IMG/VR virus record: IMGVR_UViG_3300049008_000030
Span: 1 to 54,112 of that record
Source: a virus
Reading direction: 5' to 3' (one strand)
DNA length: 54,112 bases
Numbering within the stretch: position 1 is the stretch's first letter; each line of letters begins with the position of its first letter. This document shows, one piece after another, positions 26,614 to 34,970 of this stretch. Below the pieces are notes generated by a model. It was given only the letters and a program-made list of their open reading frames with translations, was not told the origin of the DNA and searched no databases. The position numbers were made by a program, and so were the translations under genes.

Positions 26614-27344
26614 TAATTAAACATACTCGATGCCGGAGCAGGTTTATTTGCTAATGGCGGCATACCTGCTTGCGGTCTGCTAACTCCTGATGCACCTTTG
26701 GCTTTGTTTTGTACAACACCTTTATGGGTGGTTTCCCAAGTAGTATGGAAGGTTGCTGTCTTTTCGCCAGCACGGATTTCAGCAGTCGTTAGACCGTCAC
26801 GAGATCTAAAGAATTTATCAATCTCGTTGATCTCACGGGTTTCGCCTGTTGGCTCATAAGCACCAGTACGGTCATTCTTAGCTGTTTTATCTACGATCTG
26901 TTTCAGTACTCCGACCTTAACTGTAGCGCCTAGTAGATCCATGATCATGTCTACTTCTGTTGGTACTTCTTTGCTGACAGCAGCATCAAAAACTTTGATT
27001 ACCTTTTTAGTAGTATCAAGTTCGGTTATGCTTTTGCTTATAGCTAACAAGCACATAGAATCAACTTGAGAGAAACCAGGTAAGTAATGCTCTGCACCGT
27101 CTTTATCAGTGTAGGTAGTCTTGTTACCCTTGGCATCGCCAGAGGTAATATAGATGGTGCTGCGTAGTGTTTTGTTACCTGATTTTAGTACTAGGTTTAC
27201 GTTCATGGCTCCACCTTTGGATTTACCAACCCAAGCTGTGTCGATGGTCATGTCGTAAATGTCAGAGTCTAACAGGTAGCTTCCGCCGCCTATAGTATCA
27301 GTTTCAGCTACTACGTTGGTAGGTTTAGATAAAGTATTTAGCAT
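26613..27344 (-). CDS. Single-stranded DNA-binding protein (N4 gp45-like)
   Basis: A 243-residue beta-rich protein in the N4 SSB position, upstream of the RusA gene and downstream of the primase/ATPase genes. The core (about residues 1-200) has SSB-like alternating strands with Thr-Ile-Tyr-Ile-Thr-Ser-Gly-Asp; the C-terminal 40 residues are Gly/Pro/Ala-rich and end KPAPASSMFN. In N4, SSB also activates RNAP2 transcription at middle promoters. The assignment rests on order and the tail. Confidence 0.75.
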   Translation of the reverse strand: MLNTLSKPTNVVAETDTIGGGSYLLDSDIYDMTIDTAWVGKSKGGAMNVNLVLKSGNKTLRSTIYITSGDAKGNKTTYTDKDGAEHYLPGFSQVDSMCLLAISKSITELDTTKKVIKVFDAAVSKEVPTEVDMIMDLLGATVKVGVLKQIVDKTAKNDRTGAYEPTGETREINEIDKFFRSRDGLTTAEIRAGEKTATFHTTWETTHKGVVQNKAKGASGVSRPQAGMPPLANKPAPASSMFN

Positions 27345-27400
27345 TGTATTGGTTTCCTTGTATTATTTATGTGTTTGTTGTTTATGTTTTTTAAGCAGCT

Positions 27401-27568
27401 TTATTCGCAATCCATGTTTTCTACAACCTCTTTGGCCTGACCAATGAGCTGTTCAATTTCGGTGTCTATGTTAATACAACCTTTAACCATGTTTTCTAAA
27501 TCTGCTAGCATTAAAAGAAGGTTAAAGCGATCTTTCTTGTTTAGCCAGTATTTATTATACTTTTTCAT
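27401..27568 (-). CDS. Hypothetical 55-residue protein
   Basis: Starts MKKYNKYWLNKKDRFNLLLM and continues as an amphipathic helical protein with an acidic C-terminus (ENMDCE). It lies 4 bp after the ATPase stop, so it is probably coupled. Not recognised. Confidence 0.55.
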   Translation of the reverse strand: MKKYNKYWLNKKDRFNLLLMLADLENMVKGCINIDTEIEQLIGQAKEVVENMDCE

Positions 27569-27572
27569 TTTG

Positions 27573-28208
27573 TTAAGTAGCTTTAGCTACTGGGCCGTAG
27601 TACTGTTCAATTCTGTCCAGAACATTCTGAATATCGTTGTCGATGTAAGTCTCTTTTCTTTCCCACATACCTAGTGGACCACGAATACGTTCATTAACTG
27701 TTTCTTTCGTTAGCTTGGTTTGATAGACGTATTTGAATCCGTTGATCTCATCATCTTCTGTAATATCAAGGAGCGCTGATTTCATTTCAGTCAATTTAGG
27801 TAAGGCTACTTTCTTAGTACTGACTACATTGGTGAAGTAACTTTCGATTCCTTGGTTCATTAATGATCCTTTAACCTTTACTAAGGTTTCAGAGATCATT
27901 TCAGATTCATTGAGTACGTCAAGTGTATGTCCAAGGAACACTACTTTCTTAGTAGAGTTGGCTACATACTGTGACATCAAGTTCTTAAAGAACTGAGCGT
28001 ATTCACCCCACATTTTCATACTGTTTGCTGAATTAAGTACGTAGTTGGATTCATACATATCCATTAAGTACGTTACTGTATCCACGATGATAGTATGAAT
28101 CTCTGGATTAGCTTCCGCAGCCGTAAATCCATCATAGACCTGCATAGGATCAGTGATGGTGTAGCTCTTAAACTTGTTGGCGAAGGGTAAACTTTTGTTC
28201 CTAGTGTT
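27573..28208 (-). CDS. RecA-like AAA ATPase, 3' exon (N4 gp42-like)
   Basis: The second exon codes for 211 residues starting after the group I intron. It holds a Walker B-type strand (IHTIIVDTVTYLMDMYES, exon residues about 30-50), a sensor-like VVFLGHTLDV and the C-terminal lid. Joined to the 37-residue first exon it gives a 248-residue ATP-binding protein in the N4 gp42 position, between primase and SSB. The apparent ATG at 28211 is created by the intron end and is probably not a start. The expected role is ATP-dependent DNA unwinding or strand handling in replication/recombination. Confidence 0.8.
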   Translation of the reverse strand, partial: NTRNKSLPFANKFKSYTITDPMQVYDGFTAAEANPEIHTIIVDTVTYLMDMYESNYVLNSANSMKMWGEYAQFFKNLMSQYVANSTKKVVFLGHTLDVLNESEMISETLVKVKGSLMNQGIESYFTNVVSTKKVALPKLTEMKSALLDITEDDEINGFKYVYQTKLTKETVNERIRGPLGMWERKETYIDNDIQNVLDRIEQYYGPVAKAT

Positions 28209-29161
28209 CATGTTACTGCGCTACTGTAACATCGAGCTTTTAACTCAGCTATAGCTTTCACTATAGAGCAGACTATATCATCATAGCTTAACGCTATGCC
28301 TACTACTTCCACCTCGCTTGAGGTGTACTCTACTCGCTTATTCTACCCTATCGTTAGGGTATATGCTTTCGATAGTCGTTGAGGATTACTTAATATTTTT
28401 GTAAGTTTGACCTTTCACAATTTTAGCCATTGCTGTTATAGAGGTTCCAAACATTAGTGCTAACGCTGTAGCACTAAAGTCTTTATCTCGCGGGATAAAC
28501 ACAGAGCGTACATATCTAACTTCCTCTTCAGTAAGTTTAGATTTATCTTTTAAGTTTGCTAAACATTTCTGCTTAGTCTCAGAAGTTTTATACGTTTGCT
28601 TTGTGTTTATACCCGCTTTATTCAAGCCAGTTCTAAAAGCATGTTGGATGTTCTCTTTAGGAGTACACCACTCAAGGTTACTTACATCATTATTTAATTT
28701 ATTACCATCTATATGGTTTACTTGGGTTTTCCCTTCAGGGTTGGGTAAAAAGGCTTTAGCTACAAGCTTATGAAGCATGAGAGTTCTATTTACTACACTC
28801 ACAGCTCTATACCCTCTATTATTTACTGTTGTGGCAAGCTCTTTTTCTGGTTTAAGTATTTCTTTAAACTCACCAGAAAACACCATGCCCTTACCAACCA
28901 AAGGTATTTTTAACTTTGATTGGCTGTAAATTCTACCTTCCGAAGTAACTCTGTATATCCCAGATGCCATGTCTTCAATATGCTCTTTCATTTTAATTCT
29001 CAATTTAAAAATGGTAGCCTTATTTTAACACAGAATTAAATTAACTACTAAGTCTTTCCTGCTGATTACCCAATCCTACGGCTTGTTCATCACCTTTCGG
29101 TTATACGTAGGCTCTAAGGGCTTTCCAGCATTTCAATAGGTTTAAAGAGAACTAACAGTTA
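28209..29161 (-). ncRNA. Group I intron interrupting the ATPase gene
   Basis: A 953-nt intron. P1: exon GAGAAU pairs with intron GUUCUC (six pairs including the U-G wobble at the splice site), so the 5' cut is after 29162. The core shows GGAAAGCCC and AATCAGCAGG near the 5' end, and GATATAGTC (28271-28279 complement) for P7, followed directly by a GAAA-capped P9 hairpin (28249-28266). The 3' end is ...ACATG before AAC. Removal joins Glu-Asn to Asn-Thr in frame. It carries an HNH gene upstream of P7. Confidence 0.88.
28386..29003 (-). CDS. NUMOD4-HNH homing endonuclease in intron
   Basis: A 205-residue protein: N-terminal NUMOD4-like region, HNH core with Leu-His-Lys-Leu-Val-Ala-Lys-Ala-Phe, then VNHIDGNKLNNDVSNLEW (His-Asn-His motif, about residues 93-113), and a C-terminal helix-turn-helix (about 165-200) for DNA binding. 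It would cut intronless alleles and spread the intron. The gene lies inside the intron between the Q-like and P7 regions. The frame is open and all motif residues are present. Confidence 0.9.
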   Translation of the reverse strand: MRIKMKEHIEDMASGIYRVTSEGRIYSQSKLKIPLVGKGMVFSGEFKEILKPEKELATTVNNRGYRAVSVVNRTLMLHKLVAKAFLPNPEGKTQVNHIDGNKLNNDVSNLEWCTPKENIQHAFRTGLNKAGINTKQTYKTSETKQKCLANLKDKSKLTEEEVRYVRSVFIPRDKDFSATALALMFGTSITAMAKIVKGQTYKNIK

Positions 29162-29272
29162 ATTCTCGCAATTTAAGTACATGACTCCTTCTGGGTTTCT
29201 GATGTTTCTTAAGCTTGCACTCTTTCCGGTAGTACTCTTACCTGAAATAAGTACGATGTTGTTATTTGCCAT
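29162..29272 (-). CDS. RecA-like AAA ATPase, 5' exon with Walker A
   Basis: Exactly 37 codons from ATG (SD GAGAA upstream) to the splice site. The product begins MANNNIVLISGKSTTGKSAS: GKSTTGKS at residues 11-18 is the P-loop. It ends YLNCEN at the intron junction; without splicing it stops at the next codon. The Walker B is in the exon at 27573-28208. Both exons are needed for an active ATPase. Confidence 0.88.
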
Positions 29273-29292
29273 ATTATTCTCTACTGGTTAAG

Positions 29293-31452
29293 TTAAGCGG
29301 CTACAGATAAAGCTTTCTTTGAGATTGCTTTTGCTGCAGATACTAAGATTGTGGACACAATTTCTGCATCATCTAATTTGTTTGGTAGTTTGTTGTTAAG
29401 AGCCAATAAGTTATTACGTATTGAATCCAATCCCATACCAGAGTCTACAAGAACTAAAGCATACTTGATTAACTGGTTGCTTCTATTACCTTCCCCGGTA
29501 TTGTTAACGAACCAGCGCTCTAAATTGCTTAGAGACTGTAGATCCAGTACACGTTGTTTCTGTGCATCACTCTTACTTGTTTTAGGGATAAACAATAGAG
29601 CATCCAGTAACTCACCATCGTTGTACCAGTAGTTACCTTTATGGGTTAGCCACTTTCTGCTTCGTTGGTTGGTTGCTGTATCTACTTTGAATGGGAGCCA
29701 ATCAAAGATATTTGCCATGAAGCTTTTGAACTCATTGCCGTCTAGGGCTAACTTATGCGATAGCGGTAGAATTATTCTAAAGCGATTCTCATTGGGTGTA
29801 TGGCGTTTAGTGGTGTATATTAAGAACTTGTAGTCTTGTAACAGCAATTTAGCTGTGTCTACAGAGACTTCGCCATCAACATCAATGACCACCATGTTAA
29901 ATCCAGGTATTACATTATCCTCTAATCTATAGTTACCTATGAAGTTATGGTTCGCCCAGTGTAAATTAGGGTGGTTAGTCATCTGGTGAAGTTTATCAAA
30001 GGGAGCCAAAGCTACTTCGTAGTTTTCAGCAAGTTGTGTACTATGCGACAGAATCATCTCATTCAAATTGGTTTGCTTCAAAGATTCTCCTTTCATAAAT
30101 TCAATACCTTCAATATAGTGTTTCTTAATGATGATATTGTTCTTGTAACCATAGGCTATTGCCAAGGTCATTAACTCTCTTTTCTGAGCTTCGCTACCTT
30201 TATAAAAAGGTAAGTCTTCCACTAAGTCTACGTGAGTTACTTCACGGTTTATTTCGGCAATGTACTTAGCCAGTTTTACATAGTTACGATCTCTAGTTAG
30301 TATTTTTGAGAACGCTTTACCTGAGTCTTCTACCAGCTTAATAGCGTTGTAGAGTATCTCTTCGGTAATCTCAAAGCTACCGGCAATAAAGGCATACGTA
30401 CCTGCAAGCTTTAAGGCTTTAAAGTACCTATGACTTAACTCCGCTTTTTGTATTTCTTCATGTTCTGGAAATGTTTCTGCTAGCTTTTCACAGTGCATTT
30501 TGTAGCTTAGTAGTTCAATACTAACTTCCCTGGACATAAGCGTAATCTTGTTAAAGTTTACTTTATCTGCAAGGTTGCCCAGCATATCAGACAAGTCAAC
30601 TAAGTCTTGTATGTCTGATTTGTCAGTAAGTATGTCGTATACTTGTTCTGGTGTAAGCTCTGCAACATTAGGCATCTTTCTACCAAAGCCAAATAAGCAG
30701 CGTCTAGCGTAGCCAGTGTCTAGCATGGAATAGAACTCTTCTTCTATCTTGCTGCCATTAAATAACTTAGAAGGTGTACCGAACAGCATAAGATTGGTAG
30801 GGGTTCTACCATCAATCTCTTCACTTCTAATACTTTCAGCAGTATTTTTAGTAAGCTTTTGTTTTACTTTACCTAAGTCAAATAATTCTAAGAAGACCGT
30901 AAAGGCTTCTGTATTGCCTAGCAAGTTACTACCTAGCTCATCCATCTCAAAGTTTACTGAGCCAGCATTAGCCATTAGTATCTTATGGCGCATTTGTTTG
31001 ATGGCAGGGGAAGATCCACTATCGAATGAGAACGCAAGCTCACCTGCTCTTTCAAACTCTTTTTGTACTTTGAGCAATTCTTCATCTGGATCGGTAGACT
31101 TCTTGTTAGATCTTTTTACAGCTAGTTTTGCTAGGTTCTCTTCGCTGACTAAAGGGAAGGTACTGCTTAAGAATGTCTCTCTGAATTTGTGCAGTACTTG
31201 CTCTTCTACGATAGTGGTTGCATGACCTTTACCAAAACCGCTAGTAGCTAGATTTATGGCATACAGACTTACTGGGATGATGCCTCTATCCGGTGTCTTA
31301 ACCGCACACCGCATCATAGAAGCCACTTTAGTAAAGTAGTATGCAGTTAAAACTCTAAAAAATAATGGGTCTTCACTTTGTGTTTTTTTGCATAAAACTC
31401 TTACAAGTTTTTCTGCTGGTTCAAAGTAACTCACCCCAGCTAAGTCTTTCAT
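29293..31452 (-). CDS. Primase-helicase-like replication protein (N4 gp43/gp44 class)
   Basis: A 719-residue protein. The N-terminal half has a P-loop-like NLATSGFGKGHATT (about residues 67-80) and NFEMDELGSNLL, as in helicase-loading ATPase domains of phage primases. The C-terminal half contains an archaeo-eukaryotic primase-like patch: VVIDVDGE (Asp-x-Asp metal site, about 520), then IYTTKRHTPNENRFRIILPL. It sits directly upstream of the ATPase and SSB genes as in N4. It would lay primers and perhaps unwind DNA; which half is active is inferred. Confidence 0.7.
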   Translation of the reverse strand: MKDLAGVSYFEPAEKLVRVLCKKTQSEDPLFFRVLTAYYFTKVASMMRCAVKTPDRGIIPVSLYAINLATSGFGKGHATTIVEEQVLHKFRETFLSSTFPLVSEENLAKLAVKRSNKKSTDPDEELLKVQKEFERAGELAFSFDSGSSPAIKQMRHKILMANAGSVNFEMDELGSNLLGNTEAFTVFLELFDLGKVKQKLTKNTAESIRSEEIDGRTPTNLMLFGTPSKLFNGSKIEEEFYSMLDTGYARRCLFGFGRKMPNVAELTPEQVYDILTDKSDIQDLVDLSDMLGNLADKVNFNKITLMSREVSIELLSYKMHCEKLAETFPEHEEIQKAELSHRYFKALKLAGTYAFIAGSFEITEEILYNAIKLVEDSGKAFSKILTRDRNYVKLAKYIAEINREVTHVDLVEDLPFYKGSEAQKRELMTLAIAYGYKNNIIIKKHYIEGIEFMKGESLKQTNLNEMILSHSTQLAENYEVALAPFDKLHQMTNHPNLHWANHNFIGNYRLEDNVIPGFNMVVIDVDGEVSVDTAKLLLQDYKFLIYTTKRHTPNENRFRIILPLSHKLALDGNEFKSFMANIFDWLPFKVDTATNQRSRKWLTHKGNYWYNDGELLDALLFIPKTSKSDAQKQRVLDLQSLSNLERWFVNNTGEGNRSNQLIKYALVLVDSGMGLDSIRNNLLALNNKLPNKLDDAEIVSTILVSAAKAISKKALSVAA

Positions 31453-31461
31453 GGGTTTTTC

Positions 31462-31791
31462 CTAATGTAGTATGTGTTGGGGTTTTTTGTTTTGTTGTTT
31501 CATGAGTTTCTGTTCTTCATAAGAAACCTCTACAACCTCCATTTCCTCTAGCGCAGCCAGAATGACTACCTCTACAAGTTCAGTAGCAGATTTTTCGTTT
31601 TCGTCTTTAAAGGTTTGTTCGGCTATAGTCCAGCCCTCCTCAGAGTTTTCAAAGGACGGTGATAGTGCGTAGCAAACCCCTAGACCTTTTGGTTGGCAGC
31701 AGTATTTAATAACTGGTTCACCATCGTCTGTGGCATCTAACATGACGAGGATTTGTCCGTGCTTAGTATTTTCGTATAGTTTTGCAAACAT
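31462..31791 (-). CDS. Hypothetical 109-residue protein
   Basis: An acidic protein with a beta-rich first half (MFAKLYENTKHGQILVMLDA start) and a long Glu-rich helix (about residues 60-105). It is placed immediately before the primase gene (9 bp). No recognised domain. Confidence 0.6.
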   Translation of the reverse strand: MFAKLYENTKHGQILVMLDATDDGEPVIKYCCQPKGLGVCYALSPSFENSEEGWTIAEQTFKDENEKSATELVEVVILAALEEMEVVEVSYEEQKLMKQQNKKPQHILH

Positions 31792-31845
31792 TATGTTTCG
31801 CTTTTTGTAGTTTATCGGGGATGTTTAGTATATAGACTAAGTGGC

Positions 31846-32508
31846 TTAAGACAAGTCTTTTGATTTATATGGGCAATCAAAATAGGCTGTGCCTACAGGG
31901 AGGTTATCCCGGTCGATGCGCCCATTCCATATTCTGCTTAAGGTAGTTCTACTTTTATCTGTACCCATGTAAGTGTTAATAGCTTCTATCAGTTCCTCCA
32001 TTGTTTTCTTGTTTTTTGGGTTCTGCCTATTAAAGTTTTTCCAGTCTGTATGAGCATAGATAATAAAGTCATACATATACTGGGTTAGCTTGGTAGTATC
32101 AGATTTCTTTGGTGTGTTGCTCCTTACAGTAAGTTTTTCTGGTTCTGTGGTTGAACCAAGTAAATTATGTACTACAGTTGTAGCTTCAGATAGCGCGTCA
32201 GAGATAGTCTCAGATAACATACCCACAATTCTAGGTGCTATAGCCAAGACAACAGTTTTTAGTAGTAGTTGTAGCATCGCATAATCCTCGTTGAGTGTTA
32301 CCCTTTGATACGCAGATAAAAGTAGTAGTGTAGGTTCTTGGTCACTGGGTGGCATTACTACGCAGTAGTCTCCAAAGCCTGTTTCAGCAGCTTGAGTGGT
32401 AGCTAGGTGTAGACTCTCTGGGCATAGCCTTAAAGACCTAATATTCTCTTCCCAGTACAGAATGTCATTGTGTATTCCCCAAACTCCATTGTACTTTTGT
32501 ATGATCAT
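31846..32508 (-). CDS. Hypothetical 220-residue protein
   Basis: Two parts: residues 1-110 mixed with a hydrophobic helix (AMLQLLLKTVVLAIAPRIVG), and a polar, basic C-terminal part (about 120-215) with a Thr-Leu-Ser-Arg-Ile-Trp-Asn-Gly segment that could be a helix-turn-helix. It follows the exonuclease gene by 12 bp. Not recognised; a DNA-associated role is a guess from composition and context. Confidence 0.55.
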   Translation of the reverse strand: MIIQKYNGVWGIHNDILYWEENIRSLRLCPESLHLATTQAAETGFGDYCVVMPPSDQEPTLLLLSAYQRVTLNEDYAMLQLLLKTVVLAIAPRIVGMLSETISDALSEATTVVHNLLGSTTEPEKLTVRSNTPKKSDTTKLTQYMYDFIIYAHTDWKNFNRQNPKNKKTMEELIEAINTYMGTDKSRTTLSRIWNGRIDRDNLPVGTAYFDCPYKSKDLS

Positions 32509-32520
32509 TTCAGTTATCCT

Positions 32521-33555
32521 TCATAGTCTTCCTGCTTCAGCTAAGGCAGCTCGTTGTTTACAAATAGTAGAAAAGTCACAGTAGTTACACGCCTTAACCT
32601 TGCCCGGTACTTCGAGGACTACACCAATGCCTCCTTTACTCGCCATGAACATAGCAGCTTCATAGCTGTCATCAAAGTTTTTGGTAGCCTTGGCTAGCTT
32701 GTAAGGGTTAGAGTAATACTTGTATTTAGTTGGGTCTTCCCATAATTCTTTAGAAGTACATTCAGGAATTTCTTCTTCGGGTTTACCTATGGCAGCGTCT
32801 AACTGCCTAAGTTTGTTGGTAACGAATCTTTCAGTTTCTTGTATCGACATGAGTGGAAACATCTTTTGTAGCATTTCTGCTTTAGGGTACAAAGGATTTG
32901 CTCGTGCAGCCATTGCTGTCCAGTCTTTGAAGTAGTACAAGATGGATAGCTGATCATCAGTAATCTTGGTTGGATTCAACCATTTATAGATGCTGCCTTG
33001 TTTGATGTAGGCATCATCGTTACTACCGGAGATATAACCAAAGGTTTTAGTGGTTTTCAGGTCGGTAACTCGACCATCAACGATAAGGTCATACTGTCCT
33101 GTAATCGTCCACCTATTAACCTTACGTTGCATTCTACCTTCAACATAGACTGGTATAATCTCTTTGCCTGCTATTGCATGGGCTTTAAGCTCAGACTCCG
33201 AAGGATTGATTCTTAGTTGACTGATGACCTTATCAGGGTAGCCAAGAGCTTTCATGGATCGCTCATAATTATTCTTCCAAGCATCCTCTAAGCTGGCATG
33301 GATCGCTTGTCCTACCCTACTTGCCATTCTTGAACTCAGGGTTTGTAGGGCTATTTCTGGGTTATCTACACTCTTGGCTAAGAAGCTAAACGCTAGTTGT
33401 TTTACTGGTTTAAGTAAACTGGTAGCTGATATGGTGAATGGATCAGGGTTATGTGCGTATTCGTCATTAGCCAGCCATACGGCTAATGCTAATGGTATGT
33501 TGGAATCATTTGTATATAGCTGCATAGTATCCTCTATTGAAAATTTGTAGGACAA
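32521..33555 (-). CDS. PD-(D/E)XK exonuclease, RecB/Cas4-like
   Basis: A 344-residue nuclease. Motifs: His/Glu helix IHASLEDAW (about residue 87), the catalytic IVDGRVTDLKTTK (Asp...Asp-x-Lys, about 157-169) followed by a Gln-rich helix, and a C-terminal Cys cluster KACNYCDFSTICKQR (Cys-x2-Cys-x5-Cys) as in Fe-S Cas4/AddB nucleases; a possible fourth Cys lies at EECTSKELW. It probably degrades or recombines DNA ends. It lies in the replication block downstream of ThyX and the DNA polymerase. Confidence 0.8.
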   Translation of the reverse strand: MSYKFSIEDTMQLYTNDSNIPLALAVWLANDEYAHNPDPFTISATSLLKPVKQLAFSFLAKSVDNPEIALQTLSSRMASRVGQAIHASLEDAWKNNYERSMKALGYPDKVISQLRINPSESELKAHAIAGKEIIPVYVEGRMQRKVNRWTITGQYDLIVDGRVTDLKTTKTFGYISGSNDDAYIKQGSIYKWLNPTKITDDQLSILYYFKDWTAMAARANPLYPKAEMLQKMFPLMSIQETERFVTNKLRQLDAAIGKPEEEIPECTSKELWEDPTKYKYYSNPYKLAKATKNFDDSYEAAMFMASKGGIGVVLEVPGKVKACNYCDFSTICKQRAALAEAGRL

Positions 33556-33575
33556 ACCGAAGGTTTGCTTATAAG

Positions 33576-33797
33576 TTATGTCGGTATCGTTTTAAGCTTG
33601 TTTACCGCCTCTGGGTTGTTATTGTAGTCCGACCCCATCCAGATATTCGCGTAAGATAGGTATACCCATACTCGTTTAGATGTCCCATCGGAGAATGGTA
33701 TGTCTTCTTGCTTGTAGAATTGCTGTGGTGTTTCCCCATCACACATAACGCTATAATGTGTGGCCCCATATTTTTGGTTAATTTCCTTAGGTGTCAT
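33576..33797 (-). CDS. Hypothetical 73-residue protein
   Basis: A small protein with MTPKEINQKYGATHYSVMCD at its start and a Trp/Tyr-rich core (VWVYLSYANIWMGSDY). It lies between the exonuclease and ThyX genes. Function unknown. Confidence 0.55.
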   Translation of the reverse strand: MTPKEINQKYGATHYSVMCDGETPQQFYKQEDIPFSDGTSKRVWVYLSYANIWMGSDYNNNPEAVNKLKTIPT

Positions 33798-33824
33798 AAA
33801 TCTTCCCCATAATTAATTGTTTGC

Positions 33825-34685
33825 TTACAGTTGGTGTCTGTACTGTGACCACCCTTTACTGTTTCCTGATAGTCTATGGCCTGAAATAGAGAGGGCTGTT
33901 ACACCTTTTGTACTGAAGCCACTTATAGGTGTCAGTACACTTTCAAAGGGTGAAGCGTGTATGGGTGTTGAGGTAGCTAATTTATCAAAGATTGCGAAAG
34001 CTTTACCTATCGAGCTGTTTGTGTTTCTGTAAGACACCTGAGCTATGCAGCTTACTGATACTTGCTTGGCACTATAACTGCTTAAACCGTTACCATAGAT
34101 TAGCTCACCAGTAGAGGATCTATTGTGTTCTACGTAGGGCGTATGCCATTCACCTTCAGCAAGCTCTTCTCTATCGCAGTTATCTAAAGCAATCCTCAGT
34201 TTCTTAGCGACTGCTTGGATCTCAGGTTGAGCATCTTTGTGGTCACGTAACGCTAGGAAGTTATCAAAGCTGGTAGAGGTCACGATGGTCTTCATGTAGG
34301 AGATGTACTCAAGGTTTCTATTGGCAAGCTGCTTATGTACGCCTACAGCGTTAAGCAGGGTTGCACCTAATAGATTGATATGTCCACCGATGATCCATAA
34401 GGACTTAGCTAGAAAGCGTCTTACACCGGTAAGTTCTTCCTTGGCTTGCATACCTGATTGGTTCTTGCCCCAGTAAATAGGAACAAACATATTCTTACGA
34501 ATATTACTGATCATGGTTTTGACTGGGATAGCTCTGCTAGATGCTGCATTACGGGAAAACTCCCGATGTGTCATCATTTCTGCATGAATGATCCGAGGGT
34601 ACTCCAGCTCCAGTGTTGTCACTGGCATACCCTTATGGCTAGATGCTGCAATTACTTTTACTGTGGTGCTGTTATCAATATTCAT
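33825..34685 (-). CDS. thyX: ThyX-like flavin-dependent thymidylate synthase
   Basis: A 286-residue protein, a little longer than usual ThyX (about 220-260). The segment MMTHREFSRNAASSRAIP (about residues 37-54) corresponds to the ThyX motif RHRxxSxNExSxRY in diverged form: the first Arg is replaced (Thr-His-Arg-Glu-Phe-Ser), and Asn is kept but Glu is Ala. A second conserved Arg/His-rich part ends at RHQL. It would make dTMP from dUMP using FADH2, next to dUTPase and RNR genes. The motif divergence leaves some doubt about activity. Leader has the TCCCCGTATAAAATTA repeat. Confidence 0.75.
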   Translation of the reverse strand: MNIDNSTTVKVIAASSHKGMPVTTLELEYPRIIHAEMMTHREFSRNAASSRAIPVKTMISNIRKNMFVPIYWGKNQSGMQAKEELTGVRRFLAKSLWIIGGHINLLGATLLNAVGVHKQLANRNLEYISYMKTIVTSTSFDNFLALRDHKDAQPEIQAVAKKLRIALDNCDREELAEGEWHTPYVEHNRSSTGELIYGNGLSSYSAKQVSVSCIAQVSYRNTNSSIGKAFAIFDKLATSTPIHASPFESVLTPISGFSTKGVTALSISGHRLSGNSKGWSQYRHQL

Positions 34686-34688
34686 CTT

Positions 34689-34970
34689 CTATTGTCCCCG
34701 TATAAAATTAATGAGTGGTCTAGGAAATACTTTAGTAATCTTTATATTAGCTGCATGTAGAGCTATTTTTAGCCCTTCTATCTCATGCTCTAATTCGTGT
34801 AAATGTTTTAGTAGCGCTTGGTTCCTTTCGTCTTTAGCGTGATTGTTAAGCGTTAATATATTCTTTGACCTGGTGGTATAATCAAGTTCATGCTCTACCA
34901 GTTTCAGTGCTTTAGCCAATTCATTGCATCGTATCTTATGGCGATAGATGAATGCGGTTATCCTATTCAT
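34689..34970 (-). CDS. Hypothetical coiled-coil protein (93 residues)
   Basis: Almost entirely helical with heptad-like Leu/Ala spacing (about residues 15-80) and basic ends; overlaps the end of the polymerase gene by 8 bp. Possibly a short structural or regulatory helper; not recognised. Confidence 0.55.
   Translation of the reverse strand: MNRITAFIYRHKIRCNELAKALKLVEHELDYTTRSKNILTLNNHAKDERNQALLKHLHELEHEIEGLKIALHAANIKITKVFPRPLINFIRGQ

Noticed and set aside
28209-28211. ATG at 28211 as a separate ATPase gene start
   Set aside because: It is formed by the intron 3' end, has no SD, and the protein would lack the Walker A present in the upstream exon.
30749-31225. 158-residue + strand ORF inside the primase gene
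   Set aside because: It is antisense to a conserved gene, lacks an SD and has low-complexity shadow composition.
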